Below, in pieces: positions 16,215 to 23,811 of a stretch of 64,000 bases of DNA (its first letter is position 1; each line of letters begins with the position of its first letter). The DNA comes from Prolixibacteraceae bacterium (lineage in GTDB: Bacteria > Bacteroidota > Bacteroidia > Bacteroidales > Prolixibacteraceae), in assembly GCA_023229575.1 (NCBI GenBank), contig JALNYZ010000004.1:62001-126000 (forward strand). Direction: 5' to 3'. The notes under the pieces are model-generated. The model was not told the origin of the DNA and made no database searches. It worked only from the letters and a program-made list of their open reading frames with translations. Made by a program: the position numbers and the translations under genes.

Positions 16215-17171
16215 CTACGCATTAAGGCAATCTTCAACTGGTTGCCCTGTAAGGAAATTGAACAGGTTCAAGGCTGCCCTCCGCTGCAGTTCAATAGCTG
16301 CACGATCTGAATACCAGGCATAATGTCCGGTACAGATTGTTCTTGCATGGTTGATCAATTCGTCCTGGTTGGAATTTGTCGGTTCATTCTCATAAACGTC
16401 AAGTCCCACACTATGTATTTTTTCAGATTTTAATGCATCAAGCAATGCTTTTTCATCAATCACCTCTCCACGGGAAGTATTGATGATCACTGGTTTTTTA
16501 TCCATCAACGAAAAAGCCGGAAAATCCAGCAGGCGGTTTGTTTCTGCCGTGAGGTTGCAATGGATGCTGATTACATCCGAATATTCGAGCAATTCAGGCA
16601 AGGAGACTTTCAGGGCAGAAAGTTGGTTAAAATGGGCCTCAGGTCGATATGGGTCCACTGCAAGAACCTGTTTAAACAAGGGGGATGCTTTTTTGCAAAA
16701 TTCGCTTCCGATTCGGCCCAAACCAATAATTCCCAGCGTTTTATCATGTAACTCAAAAACATCCTGAACCGGAGGTGATGCGAATTTCTGTGTCAATTGC
16801 AATTTGATATCCCACATGGCGCGTGTACACGAAAACATCAGCGCCATTGCGTGGTCAGAGACTGAATGGTTGGCATATCCCTGAACGTTGGCCACCTTGA
16901 TGCCAAATTTGGTGCACATGCTAACATCAACATTGTCATAACCTACCCCATAACGTACCACTGCCTTCAGGTTTTTCAATCCTGCCAGGAATTCTTCATC
17001 TATTTGTGTATGTCTTACCAGGATACCATCAGCATTTTCAGCAAATTTTTTCTTTTCCGCCTTTTCGCCCTGATAGGTAGGGTAAATTTTCAGGCTGAAG
17101 CCATTCTTTTCAAAAAGGTCTTTTTCAAATTCATACGATTTATACCCTGAATCCAAGATTGCTACTTCCAT
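16215..17171 (-). CDS. D-isomer-specific 2-hydroxyacid dehydrogenase
   Basis: The 318-residue protein is an NAD-dependent 2-hydroxyacid dehydrogenase, closest in pattern to the CtBP/phosphoglycerate dehydrogenase branch (HSVSDHAMALM at 102-112). The nucleotide-binding GLGRIG is at 150-155. The catalytic set is Arg234 (NTSRGE), Glu263 (DVYENEP) and His283 (GHYAWYS). It would oxidise or reduce a 2-hydroxy/2-keto acid in the cytoplasm. No regulatory ACT domain is present, so serine synthesis is less likely than in a full SerA. It lies 15 bases downstream of pheS on the same strand. The substrate is not evident. Confidence 0.85.
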   Translation of the reverse strand: MEVAILDSGYKSYEFEKDLFEKNGFSLKIYPTYQGEKAEKKKFAENADGILVRHTQIDEEFLAGLKNLKAVVRYGVGYDNVDVSMCTKFGIKVANVQGYANHSVSDHAMALMFSCTRAMWDIKLQLTQKFASPPVQDVFELHDKTLGIIGLGRIGSEFCKKASPLFKQVLAVDPYRPEAHFNQLSALKVSLPELLEYSDVISIHCNLTAETNRLLDFPAFSLMDKKPVIINTSRGEVIDEKALLDALKSEKIHSVGLDVYENEPTNSNQDELINHARTICTGHYAWYSDRAAIELQRRAALNLFNFLTGQPVEDCLNA

Positions 17172-17186
17172 TCCTGTTCCTTTTCT

Positions 17187-18206
17187 TTAGTTTGCCGCTT
17201 CGAACTGGTTCAAAAACCTCACATCATTCTCAAAGTAAAGTCTGAGGTCATTGATCCCGTATTTAAGCATCGCCGTCCGTTCGATACCCATGCCAAAAGC
17301 AAAACCTGTGTATTTTTTGCTGTCGATGCCGGATGCTTCCAGAACATTGGGATCCACCATACCGCAACCCAGGATTTCGAGCCATCCGGTGTATTTACAG
17401 ACGTTACAGCCCTTGCCACCGCAAATCGAGCAAGAGACATCCACTTCGGCCGAAGGTTCGGTGAAGGGGAAGTAAGAAGGGCGCATGCGGATTTCCGTCT
17501 TTTCGCCAAAAAGCTCTTTGGCAAAATAGAGCAGCGTCTGCTTCAGATCTGCAAAGGAGACATTTTCGTCGATGTACAACCCTTCGATCTGGTGAAACAT
17601 GCAGTGTGCCCGGTAGGAGATCGCCTCATTCCGGAATACCCGGCCGGGTGTCACCGTACGGATAGGCGGTTTCATCGTCTCCATATCATGTACCTGCACG
17701 GATGAAGTATGTGTACGCAACAGAATATCGGGATTCCGCTGGATAAAGAAAGTATCCTGCATGTCGCGGGCAGGATGCTCCTCGGCGAAATTCAGCGCCG
17801 AGAAAACATGCCAGTCATCCTCAATTTCAGGTCCCTCAGAGACTACGAAGCCCAAACGTTTGAAGATCTCCAGCATCTCATTCTTCACGATAGAAATTGG
17901 ATGGCGGGTTCCGGCCTTCATCGGATCTCCCGGTAGGGAAAGATCCAGTTTCCGGGCTTCAGCAGTCTGCTCTTCCAGGCCCTCCTTCAATATTTTGATC
18001 TTCTCCAGGGCAAAATTCTTCAGGGTATTGACTGCGGCACCGATCTCTTTTTTCTGATCGGTCGATACATTTCTAAAATCTTCCATCAATTTGGAGATTT
18101 CTCCCTTCTTGCTGAGATATTTGATTCTCAGCTCTTCCAACTCTTCAGCCGACTTAACAACCCGCTCTTCAATCTCTTTTTGAAGTTCTTTAATCCTTTC
18201 TAGCAT
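17187..18206 (-). CDS. pheS: phenylalanyl-tRNA synthetase alpha subunit
   Basis: The 339-residue class II synthetase subunit has an N-terminal coiled-coil arm (1 to about 85) that contacts tRNA. The catalytic core follows: HPISIVKNEMLEIFKRLGF, the motif 2 region (GRVFRNEAISYRAHCMFHQI) and motif 3 (GFAFGMGIERTAML). A cysteine-rich insertion (CSICGGKGCNVCKYTGW) typical of many bacterial PheS is present. It attaches Phe to tRNA-Phe as an alpha2-beta2 enzyme. The beta subunit gene pheT is not adjacent and not in this window, so the subunits are encoded separately, as in many Bacteroidota. Confidence 0.96.
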   Translation of the reverse strand: MLERIKELQKEIEERVVKSAEELEELRIKYLSKKGEISKLMEDFRNVSTDQKKEIGAAVNTLKNFALEKIKILKEGLEEQTAEARKLDLSLPGDPMKAGTRHPISIVKNEMLEIFKRLGFVVSEGPEIEDDWHVFSALNFAEEHPARDMQDTFFIQRNPDILLRTHTSSVQVHDMETMKPPIRTVTPGRVFRNEAISYRAHCMFHQIEGLYIDENVSFADLKQTLLYFAKELFGEKTEIRMRPSYFPFTEPSAEVDVSCSICGGKGCNVCKYTGWLEILGCGMVDPNVLEASGIDSKKYTGFAFGMGIERTAMLKYGINDLRLYFENDVRFLNQFEAAN

Positions 18207-18254
18207 GGTAACGCATTTGTGAAGTGCAAAAATAGAAAAAATACCAGAATCCGT

Positions 18255-19160
18255 TTATACCCTGTCGATCCCAATGTCACTGTGGGAGACCGGGTCTTCA
18301 ATGGGCTCCAGGTGGGTAAAAACGGTGACAGGAATGGGGAAATGATCCCGAACCTTTGCCTCAATGATCTCCAGCAGATCGTGGCCCCGCTGCACGGTCC
18401 ACTCTCCGGGGACAAGGATATGCACCGAAATAAATTTCCGCTGACCGGCTTGCCGGGTCATCAGCGAATGAAATTCAATCCCCGGTTGCCGGAATTGGTC
18501 GAAAATATGTTCGATTTGCTGCCGCTCTTCATTGGGGATAGCCGTATCGATCAGTCCCCGCGCAGATTGTTGCATCAGCCGGTATCCGGTCCAAACGATG
18601 TTCAAAGCCACCAGCATGGCGATAATCGGATCCAGGATCAGCCAGCCTGTCAGTTTCACCATGCCAATGGCCGCCAATACACCTACCGATGTCCACACAT
18701 CGGTCATCAGGTGCTTGCCGTCTGCTGAAAGTGTGATAGAATGACTCTTCTTTCCTTCGCGCAGCAAAACTATGGCAACACCAAGATTAATTAACGAAGC
18801 CGAAAATGATACCAACAAGCCGTACCCCATATTTTCTAACGGCTGCGGATCCAACAACCTGGGATAAGCGCTCCAGACAATGCTGCAAGCCGCCAAAACA
18901 ATAAGTCCTCCTTCAATAGCACTCGAAAAATACTCGGCTTTGGAATGGCCGAAAGCATGTTCGGCATCGGCCGGTTTTTCAGCGATAGCCAGGATAACCA
19001 AAGCAAAAAGCGCTGCTATCAGATTAACACACGATTCCAGTGCATCGGAGAGCAATCCCACAGATCCTGTCAGCAGATAGGCCATCCCCTTCAGGCTAAT
19101 GGTCAGTACGGCGGTTGCGATCGAGAGATAGATAAACTTCTTTAAAGATTTCGAGGCCAT
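18255..19160 (-). CDS. cation diffusion facilitator family metal exporter
   Basis: The 301-residue protein has the six-helix CDF fold followed by a cytoplasmic domain (from about residue 210). The helix-5 metal motif is intact as HLMTDVWTS (HxxxD). In helix 2 the segment is DALESCVN, where the His/Asp pair seen in many zinc exporters appears as Glu and Asn; this variant recurs in a CDF subgroup. It would export a divalent cation (Zn, Fe, Co or Mn) by proton antiport. Metal choice cannot be decided. It stands 48 bp upstream of pheS without obvious linkage in function. Confidence 0.87.
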   Translation of the reverse strand: MASKSLKKFIYLSIATAVLTISLKGMAYLLTGSVGLLSDALESCVNLIAALFALVILAIAEKPADAEHAFGHSKAEYFSSAIEGGLIVLAACSIVWSAYPRLLDPQPLENMGYGLLVSFSASLINLGVAIVLLREGKKSHSITLSADGKHLMTDVWTSVGVLAAIGMVKLTGWLILDPIIAMLVALNIVWTGYRLMQQSARGLIDTAIPNEERQQIEHIFDQFRQPGIEFHSLMTRQAGQRKFISVHILVPGEWTVQRGHDLLEIIEAKVRDHFPIPVTVFTHLEPIEDPVSHSDIGIDRV

Positions 19161-19202
19161 TTTTGGACAGGCAATTTAAATTATAATATTCTATGATGAA
19201 GA

Positions 19203-19345
19203 GTGAAACAGGGAAACGGAGAAACTGCGATGGGCTTCGTTGAATAATGGAGAATCAAGATGCTTATTCACTATCCGTTTCTCGCTTCGCTCTGCACCCT
19301 TCTCCGTTTCACTGTTTCTCCGTTTCTTGTTTCTGGTTTCACATT
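19203..19345. repeat. imperfect inverted and tandem GAAACGGAGAAAC repeats
   Basis: GAAACGGAGAAAC (19213-19225) recurs in inverse orientation at 19314-19326. The right side also holds tandem copies of TCTCCGTTTC (about 19301 and 19317). The block fills the 197-bp gap between the CDF and M3 peptidase genes and holds no gene. It is similar in style to the repeat at 22216-22356 and could fold into a long RNA hairpin. Confidence 0.55.
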
Positions 19346-19357
19346 TCTCAGCGTATC

Positions 19358-21478
19358 TTAATCTTTTACCTTTTTAAGTAAGCCTTCCCGCTCAAGCAAA
19401 GGTGTAATCGAGGGTTCCTGTCCACGGAAAGCCTTGTACAACACCATCGGATGTGCTGTTCCTCCTTTTTCGAGAATATTTTTACGAAACGATTCGGCTG
19501 TCGCAGTGTCGAAAATCCCTTTCGTTTTGAAGAGGGAAAAGGCATCCGCATCCAGAACCTGTGCCCATTTGTAGCCATAATAACCGGCAGCATAACCTCC
19601 GGAAAAAATATGCGAAAAGGAGGTACTGAGGCAAGAACCCTCCATGGGAGGAAAAAGATCGGTCGGTATCAAAGCTATCTTTTCGAATTCCACCACACTG
19701 CCTGTCACCGGTTCTGTGATAGAATGCCATGCCATGTCGTTCATCCCGAAACTCAACTGACGTTCGCTCTGCGCTCCGGCCAGGAAATTCTTCGATTTGA
19801 TCAGCTTTTGAACCAATTCGGACGGGATCTTCTCCCCTGTCTGGTAGTTGCTGGCAAAAATATCCAGAAAATCCTTTTCGATAGCCCAATTCTCCATGAT
19901 CTGAGAAGGCAATTCAACAAAATCACGGTAAACGGAAGTTCCCGACATTCCCTCATAGACCGTATTGGCAAAAATACCGTGCAGGCCGTGACCGAATTCA
20001 TGGAGGAAAATGCTCACTTCATTAAAGGTAAGCAGTGAAGGTTTGGTATCCGTAGGCTTGGTAAAATTGGCCACGATGGAGACAATGGGACGAACGTTTC
20101 TCCCATCAAGTTTGCTTTGGGAGCGGTACTCGGTCATCCAGGCGCCTCCCCTTTTCCCCTCCCTTGGAAAGAAATCGAGGTAGAGAACCGACAGGAAGGA
20201 TCCATCTTTGTCGTAAACCTCATAGGCTTTCACATCAGTGTGATACACCTGAATAGCCCTGTTTTCCTGAAATGTTATCCCATATAATCTGTTAGCAAGC
20301 TCAAAGACCCCACCGATCACATTTTCGAGTTTGAAATAGGGTTTGACCGCTTGCTCATCGAAACCATAGCGCTCATTTTTGAGCTTTTCCGACCAATAGC
20401 TCCAGTCCCAGCGCTCAAGCTGATCCTTGAAACCGTTGGATGTGGCAAATGCCTTTACATCTGCCAGATCCTGCAATGCACCTGGCCTGGAGGCTTCATG
20501 AAGCTGCTCCAGAAATGCATTGACCTTTGCAGTACTTTCTGCCATCCGCTCCTCCAGCACGAAAGCAGCATGGTTCGGATATCCAAGCAATTTGGCCCGT
20601 TCCAGTCGAAGGTTAACTATTTCCTTCACAATCTCCTCGTTGTTGTTGCTATTTTGGTGATATCCTTTCGAACTATAGGCTTTGTATATCTCTTCCCTTA
20701 ATTTCCGGTTATCTGCGAACCTCATGAAAGCGTTGTAACTGGGTCCCTGAAGATTGAACATCCACCCGTCTCTCTTTTTCCCTTTGGCAAGTTGAGCCGC
20801 GGCCTCGATTTCACCTTCCGGCAGACCGGACAGATCTTTTTTATCCGTTACCATCAATTGATAGGAGTTGGTCTCGGCCAGGACATTTTCTCCAAACTTG
20901 AGGGAAAGTTTCGACAACTCTGTATTAATTTCTGCAAACCGTGCTTTGGCAGCACCTTCCAGATTAGCACCGCTTCTGACAAATCCTTTGTAACTGTCGT
21001 CAAGCAATTTGAGATCTTCAGGATTCAATTTCAACTGACCCTTTTGACTATAAACAGCCTTAACCCTTTGGAAAAGCTTCTCGTCCAGCGATACATAGTT
21101 TCGGTAGGCCGACAATTTGGGCGAGACCTCCCTGGCTATTGACTGAATGGTGTCATCTGTCTCAGCCGAGTTCAGGTTAAAGAGTATGGTGGTAGCCCTT
21201 GAGAGCTTTTTCCCACTTACCTCCAGTGCCCGGATGGTGTTGTTGAAGGTAGGGGCTTCACTATTGTTGATCACTCCATCTACCTCCGTTTTGGCTTCAG
21301 CAAGCAATTGGTCAATAGCCGGTACAAAATGTTCGTGTTTTACTTCATTGAAAGGAGGCGTCTGATGTACAGTCTTCCACTCCGTCAGCAGTGGGTTGCT
21401 TATTTTATTTTCGTTCTTCATATTAATTGTAATTATATCGGTCAGGATCATCATCCCAACAATTAGTAATTTCTTCAT
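19358..21478 (-). CDS. M3-family zinc metallopeptidase (Dcp-like)
   Basis: The 706-residue protein is an M3 oligopeptidase close to peptidyl-dipeptidase Dcp. It has the zinc motif HEFGH (about 491-495, HEFGHGLHGIF) and the downstream ligand region DFVELPSQIMENW. It would cleave short peptides in the periplasm or cytoplasm. The start is uncertain. The first 19 residues are hydrophobic (MKKLLIVGMMILTDIITIN) but lack a convincing cleavage site, and the start may be the ATG at 21421, which gives a cytoplasmic form of 687 residues beginning MKNENKISNPLL. No partner genes are adjacent. Confidence 0.88.
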   Translation of the reverse strand: MKKLLIVGMMILTDIITINMKNENKISNPLLTEWKTVHQTPPFNEVKHEHFVPAIDQLLAEAKTEVDGVINNSEAPTFNNTIRALEVSGKKLSRATTILFNLNSAETDDTIQSIAREVSPKLSAYRNYVSLDEKLFQRVKAVYSQKGQLKLNPEDLKLLDDSYKGFVRSGANLEGAAKARFAEINTELSKLSLKFGENVLAETNSYQLMVTDKKDLSGLPEGEIEAAAQLAKGKKRDGWMFNLQGPSYNAFMRFADNRKLREEIYKAYSSKGYHQNSNNNEEIVKEIVNLRLERAKLLGYPNHAAFVLEERMAESTAKVNAFLEQLHEASRPGALQDLADVKAFATSNGFKDQLERWDWSYWSEKLKNERYGFDEQAVKPYFKLENVIGGVFELANRLYGITFQENRAIQVYHTDVKAYEVYDKDGSFLSVLYLDFFPREGKRGGAWMTEYRSQSKLDGRNVRPIVSIVANFTKPTDTKPSLLTFNEVSIFLHEFGHGLHGIFANTVYEGMSGTSVYRDFVELPSQIMENWAIEKDFLDIFASNYQTGEKIPSELVQKLIKSKNFLAGAQSERQLSFGMNDMAWHSITEPVTGSVVEFEKIALIPTDLFPPMEGSCLSTSFSHIFSGGYAAGYYGYKWAQVLDADAFSLFKTKGIFDTATAESFRKNILEKGGTAHPMVLYKAFRGQEPSITPLLEREGLLKKVKD

Positions 21479-21597
21479 GGTTGGTTTATTATGAATTACA
21501 GATTAAAAATTAAAAATTACGCAATCCACAGATTATGTGTGATATAAAAAAATTGCTTCAAACCGCAACCCTTCTTCCAATTTGTGATTTGTAATCT

Positions 21598-22194
21598 TTA
21601 ATCTTTAATTTTCAATTTCTTCTTCGTCTTCTCCTTCATCACACTCCAGCCAAACTTACCGATCTTCTTGCCCATTTCATAATAATTACCATGAGAATAA
21701 GCCATGAGTCCGGCGCACTCAAGGCTCATGGCACCGGTTTCAGGATCAATGTACCGGTCGTCCGCGACAATGTTGACCACGTTGGCGATGAACATATCGT
21801 GGGTTCCAAGCTCTTTTACCTCTACCACCTTGCATTCGATGCTGATGGGCGATTCTGCCACGATCGGGCATTTTACTACCGTAGCCGGAAGCGGGGTCAA
21901 GCCACATTCCTTGAACTTATCCAGATCGCGCCCCGATTTCACGCCACACCAGTCTGTGACCTCCGCCATGGATTGGGTTGTCAGGTTGATCACAAACTCT
22001 CCGGTCCGCTTGATGATGCCAGAGGAATGCCTGCTTGGGCGCACCGAGATATAACACATCGGCGGATCGGTGCAAATGGTTCCCAGCCACGAGACGGTAA
22101 TCAGGTTGTACTCTTCGGGGGTGGAGCCACAACTGATCAGCGCTGCAGGCAGCGGGTAGATCATATTGCCGGGCTTCCAGTTAATCTTTGCCAT
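21598..22194 (-). CDS. flavin reductase / FMN-binding split-barrel protein
   Basis: I start this at MAKINWKPGNMIYPLP (198 residues). The frame opens 15 codons earlier, but those codons lie in the CACAGAG repeat block and lack similarity. The body is a flavin-reductase-like split barrel (PF01613): NLITVSWLGTICTDPPMCYISVRPSRHS is the usual FMN-binding region, and GEFVINLTTQSM and ECKVVEVKELGTHDMFIANV follow. Such proteins bind FMN, and some supply reduced flavin to oxygenases. The partner is unknown here. The C-terminus is Lys-rich. Confidence 0.82.
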   Translation of the reverse strand: MAKINWKPGNMIYPLPAALISCGSTPEEYNLITVSWLGTICTDPPMCYISVRPSRHSSGIIKRTGEFVINLTTQSMAEVTDWCGVKSGRDLDKFKECGLTPLPATVVKCPIVAESPISIECKVVEVKELGTHDMFIANVVNIVADDRYIDPETGAMSLECAGLMAYSHGNYYEMGKKIGKFGWSVMKEKTKKKLKIKD

Positions 22195-22215
22195 AGATTT
22201 GTTTATTTTAATGAT

Positions 22216-22356
22216 ACACAGAGTTTCACAGAGGAGCACAGAGTTACACAGAGTTAGTTCAAAAATGTTTTGGATTTATATGTGAAGGGTAATTGAAATT
22301 CCTCTTTATTTTATTTTTCTCCGTGGTCCTCTGTGCTCCTCTGTGAAACTCTGTGT
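22216..22356. repeat. perfect 28-bp inverted repeat built from CACAGAG units
   Basis: Positions 22216-22243 and 22329-22356 are exact reverse complements (28 of 28), separated by 85 bp. The left arm is itself four spaced copies of CACAGAG, continuing to 22254. The element lies between the flavin reductase start and the kinase stop. RNA from either strand could form a long stem, and it may act as a terminator or be a mobile-type intergenic repeat. No transposase is nearby. Confidence 0.75.
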
Positions 22357-22364
22357 AATTTTAA

Positions 22365-23345
22365 TTAGAGCGAATCTTCGATCTTGCGGATTTCGACCCA
22401 CTCTTCTTCGGGCAGTTTTGCCCCGGGTACCCGGATAACCCTGGAGGCCAGTAAGGCTCCCAACTTTCCGCTTTTCTCCAGATCGTATCCCTTGGCAATG
22501 CCGGAAAGGAATCCGGCAGCGAAGAAGTCGCCGGCACCCGTTGTATCAACGACGAGGTCACCGGCTGCTGGTATCTTGTGGAGAATAGCTCCTTGCTGAA
22601 TATAGGCTCCCTCCTTTCCGACTTTCACCACAGCAATATCGCAACGACCAGCCAGGTTCCCGACAGCTTCCAATGGCTCCACTCCGGTAAAAGCTTTGGC
22701 CTCCTCTTCATTGGCGAAGACAATGTCGACATAGTTGTCAACCAATTCATTCAGGATTTCCCGGTTTGCTTCAACCACATTGTAGCTGGCCAGGTCGAGC
22801 GCGATGGTGAGTCCGGCATTTTTAGCGGCAACGGCCGCTGCCATAATCAGGGCATGGTTGTAAACCAGGTATCCTTCCACAAAGAAAATATCGAAGCCTT
22901 TCAATCTTTCCGGGGTAATGTCATCAGGATGAAGTTCCGATGCCGCACCCAGGTAAGTAGCAAAGGTGCGCTCCCCGTCAGGTTCAACCAGACCGACTGC
23001 ACGTCCGGTTGGCAGGTCAGAATGGATAAGCAAAGGTTTAATCCCCTGGCTAATTTGTTCCCCTTCGAACAGTTTTCCCAATTCATCCTTACCAACTGTT
23101 CCGAGGAATCCACACGGAACGCCCAGGTTGGCCACACCATTGATGGCATTTGCGACAGAACCGCCTGTTACCAGAAGTCTCTTTTCATCCTCAATCTCCA
23201 TCTGAACCCTGTCTGACATCTCACGATCGACCAATGTCATGCTTCCTTTGGGAAGGCTTAATGACCTGATGATCTTATCGTTATCCAACATCGTAATGAT
23301 GTCGACCAAAGCATTTCCAATCCCCAATATCTTCGAATAGCCCAT
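22365..23345 (-). CDS. PfkB-family carbohydrate/adenosine kinase
   Basis: The 326-residue kinase has both PfkB signatures: a Gly-rich N-terminal region (VTGGSVANAINGVANLG, about 60-76) and the C-terminal DTTGAGDFFAAGFL (about 264-277), whose Asp is the catalytic base. In Bacteroidota this form is often annotated as adenosine kinase; ribokinase or another sugar kinase remains possible. It phosphorylates its substrate with ATP in the cytoplasm. Single gene; a -7 box match (TATATTTG on the minus strand, 23374-23381) lies 29 bases upstream of the start. Confidence 0.85.
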   Translation of the reverse strand: MGYSKILGIGNALVDIITMLDNDKIIRSLSLPKGSMTLVDREMSDRVQMEIEDEKRLLVTGGSVANAINGVANLGVPCGFLGTVGKDELGKLFEGEQISQGIKPLLIHSDLPTGRAVGLVEPDGERTFATYLGAASELHPDDITPERLKGFDIFFVEGYLVYNHALIMAAAVAAKNAGLTIALDLASYNVVEANREILNELVDNYVDIVFANEEEAKAFTGVEPLEAVGNLAGRCDIAVVKVGKEGAYIQQGAILHKIPAAGDLVVDTTGAGDFFAAGFLSGIAKGYDLEKSGKLGALLASRVIRVPGAKLPEEEWVEIRKIEDSL

Positions 23346-23373
23346 GGTGGTTATTTATTTACATGATTTTGTG

Positions 23374-23381
23374 CAAATATA
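23374..23381 (-). promoter_or_regulatory. -7 box of the PfkB kinase gene
   Basis: The minus strand reads TATATTTG, an exact TAnnTTTG match, 29-36 bases upstream of the start codon. No TTG is seen at the ideal distance. Confidence 0.3.
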
Positions 23382-23412
23382 TTTCCATTTTATGAAAAAG
23401 GTGTTATTTTTG
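23382..23412 (+). promoter_or_regulatory. promoter reading into the tRNA-like relic and tRNA-Asn
   Basis: TATTTTTG at 23405-23412 is an exact -7 match. TTTC at 23382-23385, 19 bases upstream, is one base off the -33 element. Transcription would start near 23420, so the RNA would carry the broken tRNA copy (23447-23513) as part of the leader of tRNA-Asn. Confidence 0.45.
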
Positions 23413-23446
23413 CAACGCTTCAGAAAATTTACTGAAGCAAATAAAC

Positions 23447-23513
23447 TCCTTAGTATCTTCCCGAAGTTTCGGGATTAGAGCGGTCCTGAGGCATCGGGAT
23501 TAATCCGTAGGTC
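23447..23513 (+). pseudogene. broken tRNA-Asn-like copy
   Basis: Three blocks match the intact tRNA-Asn in the same order. TCCTTAGTA is at 23447-23455 (tRNA 23553-23561), TTAGAGCGG at 23475-23483 (tRNA 23572-23580), and TTAATCCGTAGGTC at 23500-23513 (tRNA 23588-23601). Between them, the D-arm and anticodon-stem parts are replaced by GC-rich pieces that share TCGGGATTA and include the hairpin CCCGAAG/TTTCGGG. The T-arm and 3' acceptor strand are missing. It cannot be a working tRNA. Confidence 0.65.
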
Positions 23514-23552
23514 AGCTAAAGAATCGTTCTTTTATAAACATGAAAATATTAT

Positions 23553-23626
23553 TCCTTAGTAGCTCAGTTGGTTAGAGCGGCGGACTGTTAATCCGTAGGT
23601 CGTAGGTTCAAGTCCTACCTGAGGAG
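23553..23626 (+). tRNA. tRNA-Asn (GUU)
   Basis: The acceptor strands 23553-23559 and 23619-23625 pair over seven positions (one G-T). The anticodon stem pairs 23580-23584 with 23592-23596, and the anticodon is GTT at 23587-23589. The T-stem GTAGG/CCTAC encloses TTCAAGT. The discriminator is G at 23626 and CCA is not encoded. A terminator follows at once. Confidence 0.95.
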
Positions 23627-23637
23627 CAAAATAGGAC

Positions 23638-23664
23638 AAGAGGTCATTTTCGACCTCTTTTTTT
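23638..23664 (+). terminator. terminator of tRNA-Asn
   Basis: AAGAGGTC (23638-23645) pairs with GACCTCTT (23652-23659) around a six-base loop, followed by a T run to 23664. Confidence 0.85.
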
Positions 23665-23750
23665 GTTTCCCCACTTTCGATATTTTTCTAAACTAAAATT
23701 AAATTCAGCCTTTTATGCCCTGTAGGTTGTGACGTCAATTGAATGATCTA

Positions 23751-23783
23751 AAAAAAGTCGTCCCCTTTGCAGGAGACGACTTT
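23751..23783 (-). terminator. terminator of the first giant-protein operon
   Basis: On the minus strand a stem (23775-23783 with 23754-23762, nine pairs plus an inner GG/CC) is followed by a run of six T. It lies 29 bases beyond the stop of the 2193-aa protein gene. Confidence 0.8.
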
Positions 23784-23811
23784 AGTTTAATTGAATCAAT
23801 ATTGATTACCT

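Noticed and set aside
16068..16310. Open frame of 80 codons after infB
   Set aside because: It starts in the infB terminator hairpin and ends inside the 2-hydroxyacid dehydrogenase gene on the other strand; it has no similarity to known proteins.
22195..22239. Earlier start of the flavin reductase gene
   Set aside because: The extra 15 codons fall inside the CACAGAG repeat, and the family begins near MAKINWKPG.
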